Assembly (NCBI GenBank): GCA_002398875.1
Contig: DHCC01000059.1
Span: forward strand, 2,372-45,555
From: Bacteroidales bacterium UBA4912
GTDB lineage: Bacteria; Bacteroidota; Bacteroidia; Bacteroidales; Dysgonomonadaceae
Direction of reading: 5' to 3'
Length of the DNA: 43,184 nucleotides
A model generated the notes under the pieces. It was not told the DNA's origin. It was given only the letters and a program-made list of their open reading frames with translations, and did not search any database. A program made the position numbers and the translations under genes. Positions 23,959 to 32,363 of this stretch are shown piece after piece. The stretch's first letter is position 1; every line of letters begins with the position of its first letter.

Positions 23959-24525
23959 TTATTCCCTAACTCTTTCTACATAAGAGCCATTTCGAGTATC
24001 AATTTTGATTTTCTCACCTGTATCAATAAAGAGAGGTACTCTTACCTCAGCACCTGTTTCAAGAGTGGCAGGTTTTAGAGCATTTGTTGCTGTATCACCT
24101 TTAATGCCCGGTTCTGTGTATGTCACTTCAAGAACTACATGTACAGGCATCTCAGCTGTAAGAATGGTGCCGCTTTCTGCATGAATTTGTACTTCTACAA
24201 TATCACCTTCTTTAAGAAATTGTACACCCTCAATCTGTTCACCGGGAATAGGAATCTGCTCAAATGTTTCAGTATTCATAAAATTATATCCCATATCATC
24301 TCTATATAGATATTGAAATGGTCTTCTTTCAATGCGCACTTCTTCTACTTTTACACCCGAATTGAATGTTTTTTCTAACACCCTGCCGGTAGTAACATTT
24401 TTAAGTTTTGTACGAACGAATGCTGCTCCTTTGCCTGGTTTTACATGAAGAAATTCAGTAATAAAGTAATATTGACCGTCCAGATCGATGCACATGCCGT
24501 TTCTGAAATCAGCGGTTGTTGCCAT
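23959..24525 (-). CDS. efp: Translation elongation factor P
   Basis: EF-P relieves ribosomes stalled at polyproline stretches. The 188-residue protein has the three-domain form: an N-terminal KOW-like domain, and OB domains II and III ending in TATNALKPATLETGAEVRVP and FIDTGEKIKIDTRNGSY, the family signature. The ribosomal P-site loop is KPGKG with Lys32 at the position modified in many bacteria; no modification enzyme (EpmA, EarP or YmfI type) lies in this window. It is a single-gene unit with its own promoter (24574) and terminator (23900). Confidence 0.97.
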   Translation of the reverse strand: MATTADFRNGMCIDLDGQYYFITEFLHVKPGKGAAFVRTKLKNVTTGRVLEKTFNSGVKVEEVRIERRPFQYLYRDDMGYNFMNTETFEQIPIPGEQIEGVQFLKEGDIVEVQIHAESGTILTAEMPVHVVLEVTYTEPGIKGDTATNALKPATLETGAEVRVPLFIDTGEKIKIDTRNGSYVERVRE

Positions 24526-24573
24526 AAATATTTGTTATTGTTATACTATGAGTTAATTATTTGTATCAGAGTG

Positions 24574-24605
24574 CAAAAGTAGCAATTACATACGTAAAAA
24601 ACAAA
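24574..24605 (-). promoter_or_regulatory. Promoter of efp
   Basis: On the minus strand a perfect -33 TTTG (24602-24605), a 20-base spacer and a perfect -7 TACTTTTG (24574-24581) are found about 50 bases upstream of the efp start. This is the best complete Bacteroidota promoter in the window. Confidence 0.7.
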
Positions 24606-24666
24606 CGAATAATTCTTGGATTTAGTAAAGACTCTAAAACACTCACTTTATCGTTTTACATGCATT

Positions 24667-25977
24667 CTAAAGAACTTGCATACCATCCAGCACTAGTTTA
24701 ATGACGAACAACACAAATATAACCCACATTGTAACAGAAATATGTTTCCATTTTCCGCTTAAAGCTTTTAGTAATACGAAAGACAGCATTCCAAATACAA
24801 TTCCCTGAGCAATGCTGAATGCAAAAGGCATCATAACAATTGTCAGAAAAGCAGGCAATGCTTCTGTCATATCATTGAAATTAATTTTAACAACAGAGGT
24901 TATCATAAAAAGTCCCACTAATATTAATGCAGGAGCGGTTGCTGAAGCGGGCACCATTAAAAATAGAGGAGCAAGAAACAGTGCCAGGAAAAACATTATT
25001 GCAGTAGAAAGTGCTGTTAAACCTGTTCTACCGCCGGCTGCTACACCTGACGCACTTTCAACATAAGATGTCACTGTACTTGTACCCAAAACAGCTCCGA
25101 AGGTTGTTCCAAGTGCATCTGCAAAAAGAGCTTTCTTGATTTGAGGAAAGCTTCCATCCTTATCGGTAAGACCAATTTTTGAAGCAACACCCAATAATGT
25201 TCCTATTGTATCAAACAGATTCACAAACAGGAAAGTAAATACAACAATCAACATATCGAGTGTGAAAATATTACTCCATTCAAATTTCATGAAAATTGGA
25301 GATATATCGGGTGGTAATGACACCAGACTACCTGTGGGCATCTGAACCAAACCTAATATCAAAGCAAAAACAGTTGCAGCAACTATACCTATAAGGAAAG
25401 CTCCGTGAACTTTCTTGAAATACAAAACTGCAGTAAGGATAAGTCCAAGTGATGCAACCCAAATATGAGGGTCAGACATAGCTCCAAGAGTTAACATTGT
25501 ATTTTCATCTCTTACTATCAGTCCTGCGTTTTGCAAACCAAGGAAAGTGATGAAAAGACCAATTCCTACCGGAATTGCATCTTTTATAGTACTTGGGATA
25601 CTTTTCACTATCATTTCCCGCACATTAAAGAAAGTAAGAATCAAAAATATGATACCTTCGATGAATACTGCCGTAAGAGCCATCTGCCATGAATACCCGA
25701 GACCCAGTACAACTGAGAACGCAAAAAATGAGTTAAGTCCCATTCCAGGAGCTTGTGCAATAGGCAGATTAGGTATAAAAGCCATAAACAGAGTACCTAA
25801 GACACTTGCAAGAGCAGTTGCAGTAAACAAAGCTGCCTTATCCATTCCTGAAGCACTCAATATATTTGGATTCACAACCAGAATGTACGACATAGTTAAA
25901 AAGGTAATAACACCTGCTACTAATTCTGTTCGTACAGTTGTCTTGTGTTGCTTTAATTTAAATATCTTTTCAAGCAT
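24667..25977 (-). CDS. AzgA-type NCS2 purine permease
   Basis: The 436-residue inner-membrane protein has at least 12 hydrophobic segments and the motifs of the AzgA/PbuG branch of nucleobase-cation symporters. These include LVAGVITFLTMSYILVVNP, AQAPGMGLNSFFAF, PVGIGLFITFLGLQNAG, and the ALFADALGT and TVTSYVESASGVAAGGRTG regions. This branch transports hypoxanthine, guanine or adenine with protons. It starts 24 bases after the stop of a DUF5020 outer-membrane protein gene, which fits a two-membrane uptake system. It runs towards efp but is separated from it by the efp promoter. Confidence 0.92.
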   Translation of the reverse strand: MLEKIFKLKQHKTTVRTELVAGVITFLTMSYILVVNPNILSASGMDKAALFTATALASVLGTLFMAFIPNLPIAQAPGMGLNSFFAFSVVLGLGYSWQMALTAVFIEGIIFLILTFFNVREMIVKSIPSTIKDAIPVGIGLFITFLGLQNAGLIVRDENTMLTLGAMSDPHIWVASLGLILTAVLYFKKVHGAFLIGIVAATVFALILGLVQMPTGSLVSLPPDISPIFMKFEWSNIFTLDMLIVVFTFLFVNLFDTIGTLLGVASKIGLTDKDGSFPQIKKALFADALGTTFGAVLGTSTVTSYVESASGVAAGGRTGLTALSTAIMFFLALFLAPLFLMVPASATAPALILVGLFMITSVVKINFNDMTEALPAFLTIVMMPFAFSIAQGIVFGMLSFVLLKALSGKWKHISVTMWVIFVLFVIKLVLDGMQVL

Positions 25978-26001
25978 AATCTCTTTTCTACTTATTAATT
26001 A

Positions 26002-26727
26002 TTAAAAAAACCATTTGGTTGCCAAGGTTGGTATTGCGTAAAATTTGCTTTCGGCAAATTTATTCACAAAATTATAGCTTAATTCTATTTCACTGCCAAG
26101 CGAAAAATTTGGTGTAATATTATACCATATTTGAGGTTCACTAAGCAAAACAACTTTTTTACCGCTGGCATCACTTCCCTCTGTGAACGATTTATCTTCA
26201 GTCCAAAGATCCATAAACCCACCCAGCGAGAGCTTGTTCCCCGCAAAGCTGGCATTCCAGGTAACTGTCCATTGTACATCGTTACTTGCCTGTTCGAATG
26301 CATTTAGTTTGTAGGCAAGATAAGTGTTCATATAAAAATTACCAAGCTGAAATGGATATCCAAACCCCGCCAGATATGCGCCTGGTATCGAAAAGCCACT
26401 GCCTGTACCTCTTACCAAGCCGAGCCCTCCATTATATTCAATATGTGGAAGTAATGGAAAATCACCAATCTTAAATTCTCTGGCAATTTCACCGTAAACT
26501 AACCCCGGATTAGCTTTATTGAAGCTAAAATCGAAGTCTACAAACATAAAGGTATTTCCCCATTTATCCGGTTTATAAAATTCAAATGTTGCTGTCAGGT
26601 AGTTAACACCTGAAACTTCATCACCATATAGTGAATTGCGCGGATCAAAATGTAATTGAAGGTTTTGACTATGTGTAGCACTGATTACACAAAAAAGTGC
26701 TATCGTAAGTAAAATTTTACGTGACAT
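26002..26727 (-). CDS. DUF5020 outer-membrane protein (Tsx-like beta-barrel)
   Basis: The 241-residue protein has a signal peptide (cleavage near THS-QNLQ). It continues with alternating polar/aromatic strands and ends in the aromatic residues TKWFF, as outer-membrane beta-barrels do. The blocks TFEFYKPDKWGNTFMFVDFDF, HIEYNGGLG and FSLGSEIELSYNF recall the Tsx nucleoside channel and the Bacteroidota DUF5020 family. Placed 24 bases before a purine permease and behind a shared promoter, it may pass nucleosides or nucleobases through the outer membrane. That is an inference from fold resemblance and context. Confidence 0.85.
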   Translation of the reverse strand: MSRKILLTIALFCVISATHSQNLQLHFDPRNSLYGDEVSGVNYLTATFEFYKPDKWGNTFMFVDFDFSFNKANPGLVYGEIAREFKIGDFPLLPHIEYNGGLGLVRGTGSGFSIPGAYLAGFGYPFQLGNFYMNTYLAYKLNAFEQASNDVQWTVTWNASFAGNKLSLGGFMDLWTEDKSFTEGSDASGKKVVLLSEPQIWYNITPNFSLGSEIELSYNFVNKFAESKFYAIPTLATKWFF

Positions 26728-26764
26728 ACAAAGAGTTTGAATAAACGTTAATATTATGAGAGCG

Positions 26765-26772
26765 CAAAAGTA
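26765..26772 (-). promoter_or_regulatory. -7 promoter element of the DUF5020-permease pair
   Basis: The minus strand reads TACTTTTG, a perfect TAnnTTTG match 38 bases before the DUF5020 start, continuing GCGCTC. It diverges from the cysS promoter at 26856. Confidence 0.55.
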
Positions 26773-26855
26773 TTAAAATTATGCGTAAGAGTGATAAGAT
26801 AATTTGACTTTTTTCTTTTTTTTATTAAATCTAAAAGAGTTAACACTTAAATTTG

Positions 26856-26863
26856 TATTTTTG
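26856..26863 (+). promoter_or_regulatory. -7 promoter element of cysS
   Basis: TATTTTTG is a perfect TAnnTTTG match, 28 bases before the cysS ATG. It lies inside the longer open frame that begins with TTG at 26853, which argues against that start. Confidence 0.5.
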
Positions 26864-26891
26864 TAATTCTATACAAAATAATCAAATTGAC

Positions 26892-28370
26892 ATGGATGGA
26901 TTAAAGTGCAACAACTTAGAAGTTTATAATACACTAAGCAGAAAAAAAGAGCCGTTTAAACCAATCCACACACCTTTTGTGGGGATGTATGTATGCGGAC
27001 CTACTGTATATAGTGATATTCACTTGGGAAATTGCCGTACATTTATCTCTTTTGACTTGATTTACAGATATCTTCTTCATTTAGGCTATAAGGTACGATA
27101 TGTTCGTAATATTACTGATGCCGGGCATCTTGAAGGTGACAGAGATGAAGGTGATGACAAGTTTGCTAAGAGAGCTAAACTCGAACAGCTTGAGCCAATG
27201 GAGATTGTACAGAAATACACTCTTGGCTTTCGTGAAGTATTATCTCTTTTTAATACTCTCCCTCCAAGTATTGAGCCCACTGCAACGGGTCATATTATTG
27301 AGCAGATTGAGATGATAAAAGAAATACTGGATGCCGGATTTGCTTATGAAATTAATGGATCAGTATATTTTGATGTTGAAAAATATAGTAAAGATTTTGA
27401 CTATGGGATACTCACCAACAGAAAGCTTGAGGACTTACTGGAAGGAACGCGTGAGCTAAGCGGTCAGGACGAGAAACATGGGCGGCTTGACTTTGCTTTA
27501 TGGATTGCTGCAAAGCCTGAAACACTTATGCAGTGGCCATCACCATGGGGAATGGGATTTCCCGGTTGGCATATTGAATGCTCTGCCATGAGCACTAAAT
27601 ATCTTGGTACCACATTTGATATACATGGTGGTGGTATGGATTTGCAAGCTACTCACCACACAAACGAGATAGCACAGTCTAAAGCTTGTCACCACAACGA
27701 ACCGGTGAAATATTGGCTCCACACCAATATGTTGACTGTAAATGGAGTTAGAATGTCAAAATCAGCAGGAAACGGCTTCCTGCCTAAAGAGTTGTTTACC
27801 GGAGACCATCCATTACTTGAAAGAGGATATTCTCCAATGACAGTGCGATACTTTATGTTGCAGTCTCATTACAGAAATACTCTTGATTTCTCAAATGAAG
27901 CACTACAGGCAGCTGAGAAGGGATATAAAAAACTTATGGGCAGTTTGGCAACTCTTGATAAAATCAACCCTTCTGATGTATCATCTGTGGATATAGACAA
28001 ACTGGAAAAAAACTGTTATGCTGCAATGGATGATGATTTCAGCAGTCCGGTATTAATTGCTCATTTGTTTGATGCTGTACGTATTATAAACTCATGTAAC
28101 GACAACAGCGAAACAATTACATCCGAGGACCTGGAAAAACTAAAGAATTTAATGCACACCTTTGTTTTTGACATAATGGGTCTTACAGATGAAACAAAAA
28201 TCTTGTCAGGCGGAAATGTTATTGAAGGATTAATGAGTTTAATTCTGGATATTAGAATGACTGCGCGTGAAAATAAAGACTGGAGTACTTCAGACAAAAT
28301 ACGTGATGAATTAAAAGCAGTAGGAGTTGAAATAAAAGACACCAAAACAGGTGCTGAATGGAGAATATAA
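26892..28370 (+). CDS. cysS: Cysteine-tRNA ligase
   Basis: This class I aminoacyl-tRNA synthetase (492 residues) charges tRNA-Cys. The zinc/cysteine-binding Cys35 in VCGPTVY and the HIGH-type motif HLGN (44-47) are at the N-terminus. Further zinc ligands occur in GWHIECSAMS and HHTNEIAQSKA, and the KMSKS-type loop is RMSKSAGN. The C-terminal helical DALR-like domain is present. ATG 26892 is chosen because the longer frame from TTG 26853 overlaps the promoter. Its 3' end overlaps the start of the following sodium symporter by 13 bases. Confidence 0.96.
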   Translation: MDGLKCNNLEVYNTLSRKKEPFKPIHTPFVGMYVCGPTVYSDIHLGNCRTFISFDLIYRYLLHLGYKVRYVRNITDAGHLEGDRDEGDDKFAKRAKLEQLEPMEIVQKYTLGFREVLSLFNTLPPSIEPTATGHIIEQIEMIKEILDAGFAYEINGSVYFDVEKYSKDFDYGILTNRKLEDLLEGTRELSGQDEKHGRLDFALWIAAKPETLMQWPSPWGMGFPGWHIECSAMSTKYLGTTFDIHGGGMDLQATHHTNEIAQSKACHHNEPVKYWLHTNMLTVNGVRMSKSAGNGFLPKELFTGDHPLLERGYSPMTVRYFMLQSHYRNTLDFSNEALQAAEKGYKKLMGSLATLDKINPSDVSSVDIDKLEKNCYAAMDDDFSSPVLIAHLFDAVRIINSCNDNSETITSEDLEKLKNLMHTFVFDIMGLTDETKILSGGNVIEGLMSLILDIRMTARENKDWSTSDKIRDELKAVGVEIKDTKTGAEWRI

Positions 28371-29695
28371 AGAGAGTAACATTTGCTTCTAAGATAGGTG
28401 TCGTAGCTGCAGCAGCGGGGTCAGCTGTGGGGCTTGGAAATATCTGGAGATTCCCAAGTCAGACTGCGGATGGAGGGGGTGCCATATTTATTTTTGTATA
28501 TATTGCATGTATACTCTTTTTTGGCATTCCGGTAATGATGAGCGAGTTTATTATTGGAAGATCTGCTCGTGCAAATACTGCAGGCGCTTTTCATAAACTT
28601 GCACCCGGTACGCCCTGGAAATGGATAGGTCGTCTTGGCGTACTAACTGGGTTCATTATCATGGGCTTCTATATGGTAGTAGCAGGGTGGACATTAATAT
28701 ATTTTTTTCAATCGATTACAGGTAATCTTCTTTCTGTCACAGATTTTAGCACACATTTTAACAACATCCGGAATAGCCCGATGAAACAAATAATATGGAT
28801 GATTTTCTTTGCATTGATGACAGCATTTTTTATCATTTCAGGAGTTAGAAAGGGAATAGAACAATCCGCCAAGATTTTCATGCCTCTACTTTTCCTGTTA
28901 TTAATAATTCTGGCTATCAGGTCTGTCACACTCGAAGGTGCTGTTAATGGACTTAATTTCCTTTTTAAGCCGAATATCGAGCATGTTAAACATACTGTAT
29001 TTCTTGATGCTATGGGACAGGCATTCTTTTCTCTTTCAATAGGAATGGGATGCCTTATTACTTATGGTTCTTATTTTAATAACAGCGTCAACCTGACTAA
29101 AACAGCTGTTCAGGTCTCTACATTAGACTCCTTGGTTGCCATACTATCCGGAATTATAATTTTTCCTGCAGCATTTGCACTCACCTCCAGCCCGGACAGC
29201 ATTGTAAATGAACTGGTTGCCGGAGGACCGGGATTGCTTTTTATAACCATCCCCGAACTTTTTAATCAAATGCCTGCATCAATGGCATGGTCTTCTATGT
29301 TTTTCTGTCTATTGGCACTGGCAGCACTGACCTCCACAATCTCTTTAATGGAAGTGGTCACAGTATATTTATACGAAGAATACAAAATATCACGTAAGAA
29401 AAGTACTGTATTAGTAACAATTGGTGTTATTATTCTTGGTATAATCTCGTCTTATTCTTCTGGTTTCTTTAATTTCCTGGATATGATTTCAGCAAAATAC
29501 ATGCTGCCGGTAGGAGGGTTGTTTATTAGTATATTCGTTGGTTGGTACCTGAATAAGCGATTGGTTACAGCACAAATTACCAATGAAGGCAAACTTAAGT
29601 TTGGCATCGGTTTTTTGAAATTCTATATCTTCCTTTTACGTTATATAGCGCCAATTGCAATACTATCAATATTCATATATGGATTGGCAGGTTAA
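28358..29695 (+). CDS. Sodium-dependent transporter of the NSS/LeuT family
   Basis: The 445-residue inner-membrane protein has the LeuT signature AAAAGSAVGLGNIWRFP in TM1 with the unwound-helix glycines that form the substrate and sodium sites. ASTLDSLVAILSG-like sequence in the TM7-TM8 region also fits. About 11 hydrophobic segments are visible, fitting the 11-TM prokaryotic subgroup. It should import an amino acid with sodium; the substrate is not predictable. Its ATG lies within the end of cysS (13-base overlap), implying cotranscription; whether it supplies cysteine or another amino acid is unknown. Confidence 0.93.
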   Translation: MENIKRVTFASKIGVVAAAAGSAVGLGNIWRFPSQTADGGGAIFIFVYIACILFFGIPVMMSEFIIGRSARANTAGAFHKLAPGTPWKWIGRLGVLTGFIIMGFYMVVAGWTLIYFFQSITGNLLSVTDFSTHFNNIRNSPMKQIIWMIFFALMTAFFIISGVRKGIEQSAKIFMPLLFLLLIILAIRSVTLEGAVNGLNFLFKPNIEHVKHTVFLDAMGQAFFSLSIGMGCLITYGSYFNNSVNLTKTAVQVSTLDSLVAILSGIIIFPAAFALTSSPDSIVNELVAGGPGLLFITIPELFNQMPASMAWSSMFFCLLALAALTSTISLMEVVTVYLYEEYKISRKKSTVLVTIGVIILGIISSYSSGFFNFLDMISAKYMLPVGGLFISIFVGWYLNKRLVTAQITNEGKLKFGIGFLKFYIFLLRYIAPIAILSIFIYGLAG

Positions 29696-29750
29696 ACCCT
29701 AAAACTATATAAAAGTACACTGTATCAGTAAAACTTATGGTTTAAAATAT

Positions 29751-29758
29751 TATTTTTG
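29751..29758 (+). promoter_or_regulatory. -7 promoter element of aroA
   Basis: TATTTTTG is a perfect TAnnTTTG match, 21 bases before the aroA ATG. No -33 element was recognised. Confidence 0.45.
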
Positions 29759-29779
29759 TTTTAAATTTCCATTGTCATA

Positions 29780-31012
29780 ATGCATTCTCAATATAAAATT
29801 CATCCGCCGAAAGCCATAAATACAACTATTGAGCTACCGGCTTCAAAAAGTATAAGCAACCGAGCCCTTATATTAAACGCACTGTGTCTTAATTCTACAC
29901 CAATCAAGAATCTTTCAGAATGTGAAGATACAAAAGTTATAATTGATGCATTCAACTCTGATTCAAATCAATTCGACATCAAAGGTGCGGGAACTGCAAT
30001 GCGGTTTCTTACAGCTTTTCTGGCGGGTATGGAAGGAGAGTGGATCATTAAGGGATCAAAAAGAATGCATCAACGCCCTATACATCCTTTAGTTGAAACT
30101 CTTACTGCATTGGGCGCTGAGATTGAATATCTAGAAAAAGAGGGATTCCCTCCTCTTAAAATTAAGGGCAAAAAGCTGACTGGTGGAGAGGTGTATTTAT
30201 CAGGTAATATAAGCTCTCAATTTATCTCTGCTTTATTAATGGTTGCTCCATTAATGAAAAATGGCTTAATTATGCACATAGAGAAAGAGATTGTATCTAA
30301 ACCTTATATAGACCTGACAATTGGCATGATGGCTGAATGTGGCGTACATGCTAAATGGGAAGGAAACGATATTGTTGTAAAACCTCAAAGTTATAACGCA
30401 ATAGATATGTCAGTGGAGGCCGATTGGACAGCTGCTTCATACTGGTATGAAATCGCCTCGTTACTGCCCGGATCAGAAATCAAACTGCTGGGTGTAAAGG
30501 AAAACAGTATGCAGGGAGATGCTTATGTAGCTAACCTTTTTGTTGATCTTGGAGTAACAACAGAGTATATAACTGAAGGGATTATCATTAGAAGTCAAAA
30601 GAAAAAAGCAAAAAAATTCTTTCATAATTTCATAAACGAACCAGATCTTGCTCAAACTTTTGCTGCAACTTGTTGTTTTAAAAATGTACCCTTTCTATTT
30701 TCAGGCATTCAAAGTCTGAAAATAAAAGAAACTGACCGGGTACAAGCATTAATTAATGAATTAAAAAAACTGGGTTATATACTCAGTGAAAATGAAATAG
30801 GCATGTTGGAATGGGATGGTGAGCGATGTACACCTGAAAAGGAGTCGGCAATTGACACTTACGATGACCATAGAATGGCAATGTCTTTTGCTCCAGGTGC
30901 GATAGCTAATCAATCTATCATTATAAACGACCCTAATGTGGTATTTAAATCATATCCAAAATTCTGGGAAGATGTAAAACATGCCGGATTTGTAATAGAA
31001 GAAAGGAAATAA
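29780..31012 (+). CDS. aroA: 3-phosphoshikimate 1-carboxyvinyltransferase (EPSP synthase)
   Basis: AroA condenses shikimate 3-phosphate and phosphoenolpyruvate in the pathway to chorismate, which feeds the trp operon at the other end of the window. The 410-residue protein has the PEP/S3P-binding blocks LPASKSISNRALIL and GAGTAMRFLTAFLA. ISSQFISALLM, the acidic VEADWTAASYW, KETDRVQALINELKKLG and DDHRMAMSFAPGA are also present, in canonical order. The motif GAGTAMRF (GxGTAxRP-like) carries Phe where the classical class I enzyme has Pro. Slightly shorter than the 427 residues of E. coli AroA. Confidence 0.94.
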   Translation: MHSQYKIHPPKAINTTIELPASKSISNRALILNALCLNSTPIKNLSECEDTKVIIDAFNSDSNQFDIKGAGTAMRFLTAFLAGMEGEWIIKGSKRMHQRPIHPLVETLTALGAEIEYLEKEGFPPLKIKGKKLTGGEVYLSGNISSQFISALLMVAPLMKNGLIMHIEKEIVSKPYIDLTIGMMAECGVHAKWEGNDIVVKPQSYNAIDMSVEADWTAASYWYEIASLLPGSEIKLLGVKENSMQGDAYVANLFVDLGVTTEYITEGIIIRSQKKKAKKFFHNFINEPDLAQTFAATCCFKNVPFLFSGIQSLKIKETDRVQALINELKKLGYILSENEIGMLEWDGERCTPEKESAIDTYDDHRMAMSFAPGAIANQSIIINDPNVVFKSYPKFWEDVKHAGFVIEERK

Positions 31013-31016
31013 AATC

Positions 31017-31448
31017 ATGCAACCTATTATTTTATTTATTGCTATAATACTGTTTTTTATTATTGCACTAGCAATCACTAACTACATACAACGCAAAAGG
31101 GGTAATACTACCGAACGTGAATTACCTCCTCCTGCTATAGACTTAAGTCAGAGCGGATGTTGTGGAGCCCACGAAATATGCGAAAAGGACAGTCTTATAG
31201 CGGCTTTTGCAGAGAAGCCTGAATATTTTGATGACGAGGAGTTGGATAAATATTCGAACCGTGATTCTTCAGGATTTAAAGAAGATGAAGTTGAAGAGTT
31301 CAGGGAGGTATTTTATACAATTTTGGATGAGGAGAAACCAAGATGGGTAAGGAGTCTGCAAATGAGAAGTATTTCTGTTCCGGATCAAATGAAAGATGAA
31401 GTCTTGATGTTTGTGAATGAACTTAGGATGCAAAAAATGCATGCCTGA
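31017..31448 (+). CDS. Small membrane-anchored protein with Cys-Cys-Gly-x-His motif, unknown function
   Basis: The 143-residue protein has one N-terminal transmembrane helix (IILFIAIILFFIIALAI), a short basic stop-transfer (YIQRKRG) and a soluble domain. The soluble domain holds SGCCGAHEICEKDSL (about residues 46-60) and an acidic middle (EKPEYFDDEELDKY...KEDEVEEF). The clustered Cys, Cys, His and Cys could bind metal or a thiol-coordinated cofactor; this is inference. It lies 4 bases after aroA and 14 bases before an orphan metal ABC permease and is probably cotranscribed with both. I do not recognise a characterised family. Confidence 0.8.
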   Translation: MQPIILFIAIILFFIIALAITNYIQRKRGNTTERELPPPAIDLSQSGCCGAHEICEKDSLIAAFAEKPEYFDDEELDKYSNRDSSGFKEDEVEEFREVFYTILDEEKPRWVRSLQMRSISVPDQMKDEVLMFVNELRMQKMHA

Positions 31449-31462
31449 CGTCGTAAATAATA

Positions 31463-32314
31463 ATGAATATACTTGAACTATTCGATTATGCTTTTTTCCG
31501 GAATGCTGTCATTGGAAGTCTATTTGCAAGCATAGCCTGTGGAATAATAGGCACTTATGTAGTCTCCAGACGATTGGTATTCATAAGCGGAGGTATAACA
31601 CACGCCTCTTTCGGGGGATTGGGTATTGGTTTTTATTTTTCTCTGCCTCCAATCCTCTCAGCCATGGTTTTTTCAATCTTATCTGCATTCGGAATACAGT
31701 GGTTATCAAGGAAACAGGGTGTAAGAGAGGATTCGGCAATTGCAGTCTTCTGGTCACTAGGTATGGCTATTGGAATAGTCCTGACTTTCTTAACACCCGG
31801 TTATGCACCCAATCTATCAGAATATCTTTTTGGGAATATACTTACTATTACCAGAACTGATATAATTGCATTAATAATATTATCAATTGTTATAATACTA
31901 TTTTTTGCTCTGTTTTACAATGAAATAATTTCTGTATCATTCGACACAGAATTTGCCAAAACCCGACGAATACCAACACAGTTTATAGAATATTCTATGA
32001 TGTTATTCATAGCTATTACAATAGTACTGAGCATTAGACTTGTAGGCATAGTTCTGCTAATGTCATTAATTACTGTTCCTCAAATGACAGCCAATCTTTT
32101 CACAGTCAACTTTTCCAAAATCATTTCTCTATCTGTTTTATTTAGCTTTGTAGGTTGTATATCAGGGCTGTTTTTATCATACTACCTGAATGTTCCTTCC
32201 GGTGCGTTTATTATTTTTGTACTGATCCTGATGTATTTTATAGCTAAAACTATTAAAACTATTATTTTGCGTACTTCTCACATAACAATAGCTGCTGACA
32301 CTGAGAAACAATAA
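31463..32314 (+). CDS. ABC-3 family metal transporter permease (ZnuB/MntB-like)
   Basis: The 283-residue protein is an integral membrane permease with about eight helices. Family blocks are VIGSLFASIACGIIGTYVVSRRLVFISGGITHASFGG at 13-50 in shortened form (key residues VVSRR, GGITHASFGG) and the EAA-like coupling segment SIRLVGIVLLMSLITVPQMTANLF. Members import zinc, manganese or iron together with an ATPase and a substrate-binding protein. Neither partner gene lies nearby, so those subunits must be encoded elsewhere. It follows the Cys-Cys-Gly-x-His protein by 14 bases. Confidence 0.9.
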   Translation: MNILELFDYAFFRNAVIGSLFASIACGIIGTYVVSRRLVFISGGITHASFGGLGIGFYFSLPPILSAMVFSILSAFGIQWLSRKQGVREDSAIAVFWSLGMAIGIVLTFLTPGYAPNLSEYLFGNILTITRTDIIALIILSIVIILFFALFYNEIISVSFDTEFAKTRRIPTQFIEYSMMLFIAITIVLSIRLVGIVLLMSLITVPQMTANLFTVNFSKIISLSVLFSFVGCISGLFLSYYLNVPSGAFIIFVLILMYFIAKTIKTIILRTSHITIAADTEKQ

Positions 32315-32363
32315 AATCCTTCTTTTCGAGTTTATAATAATAGAAACGGAAAGTTGTATTTAG

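Noticed and set aside
26853..26891. Longer N-terminus for cysS from TTG
   Set aside because: It would include the -7 element TATTTTTG, and the extra residues are not family-like.
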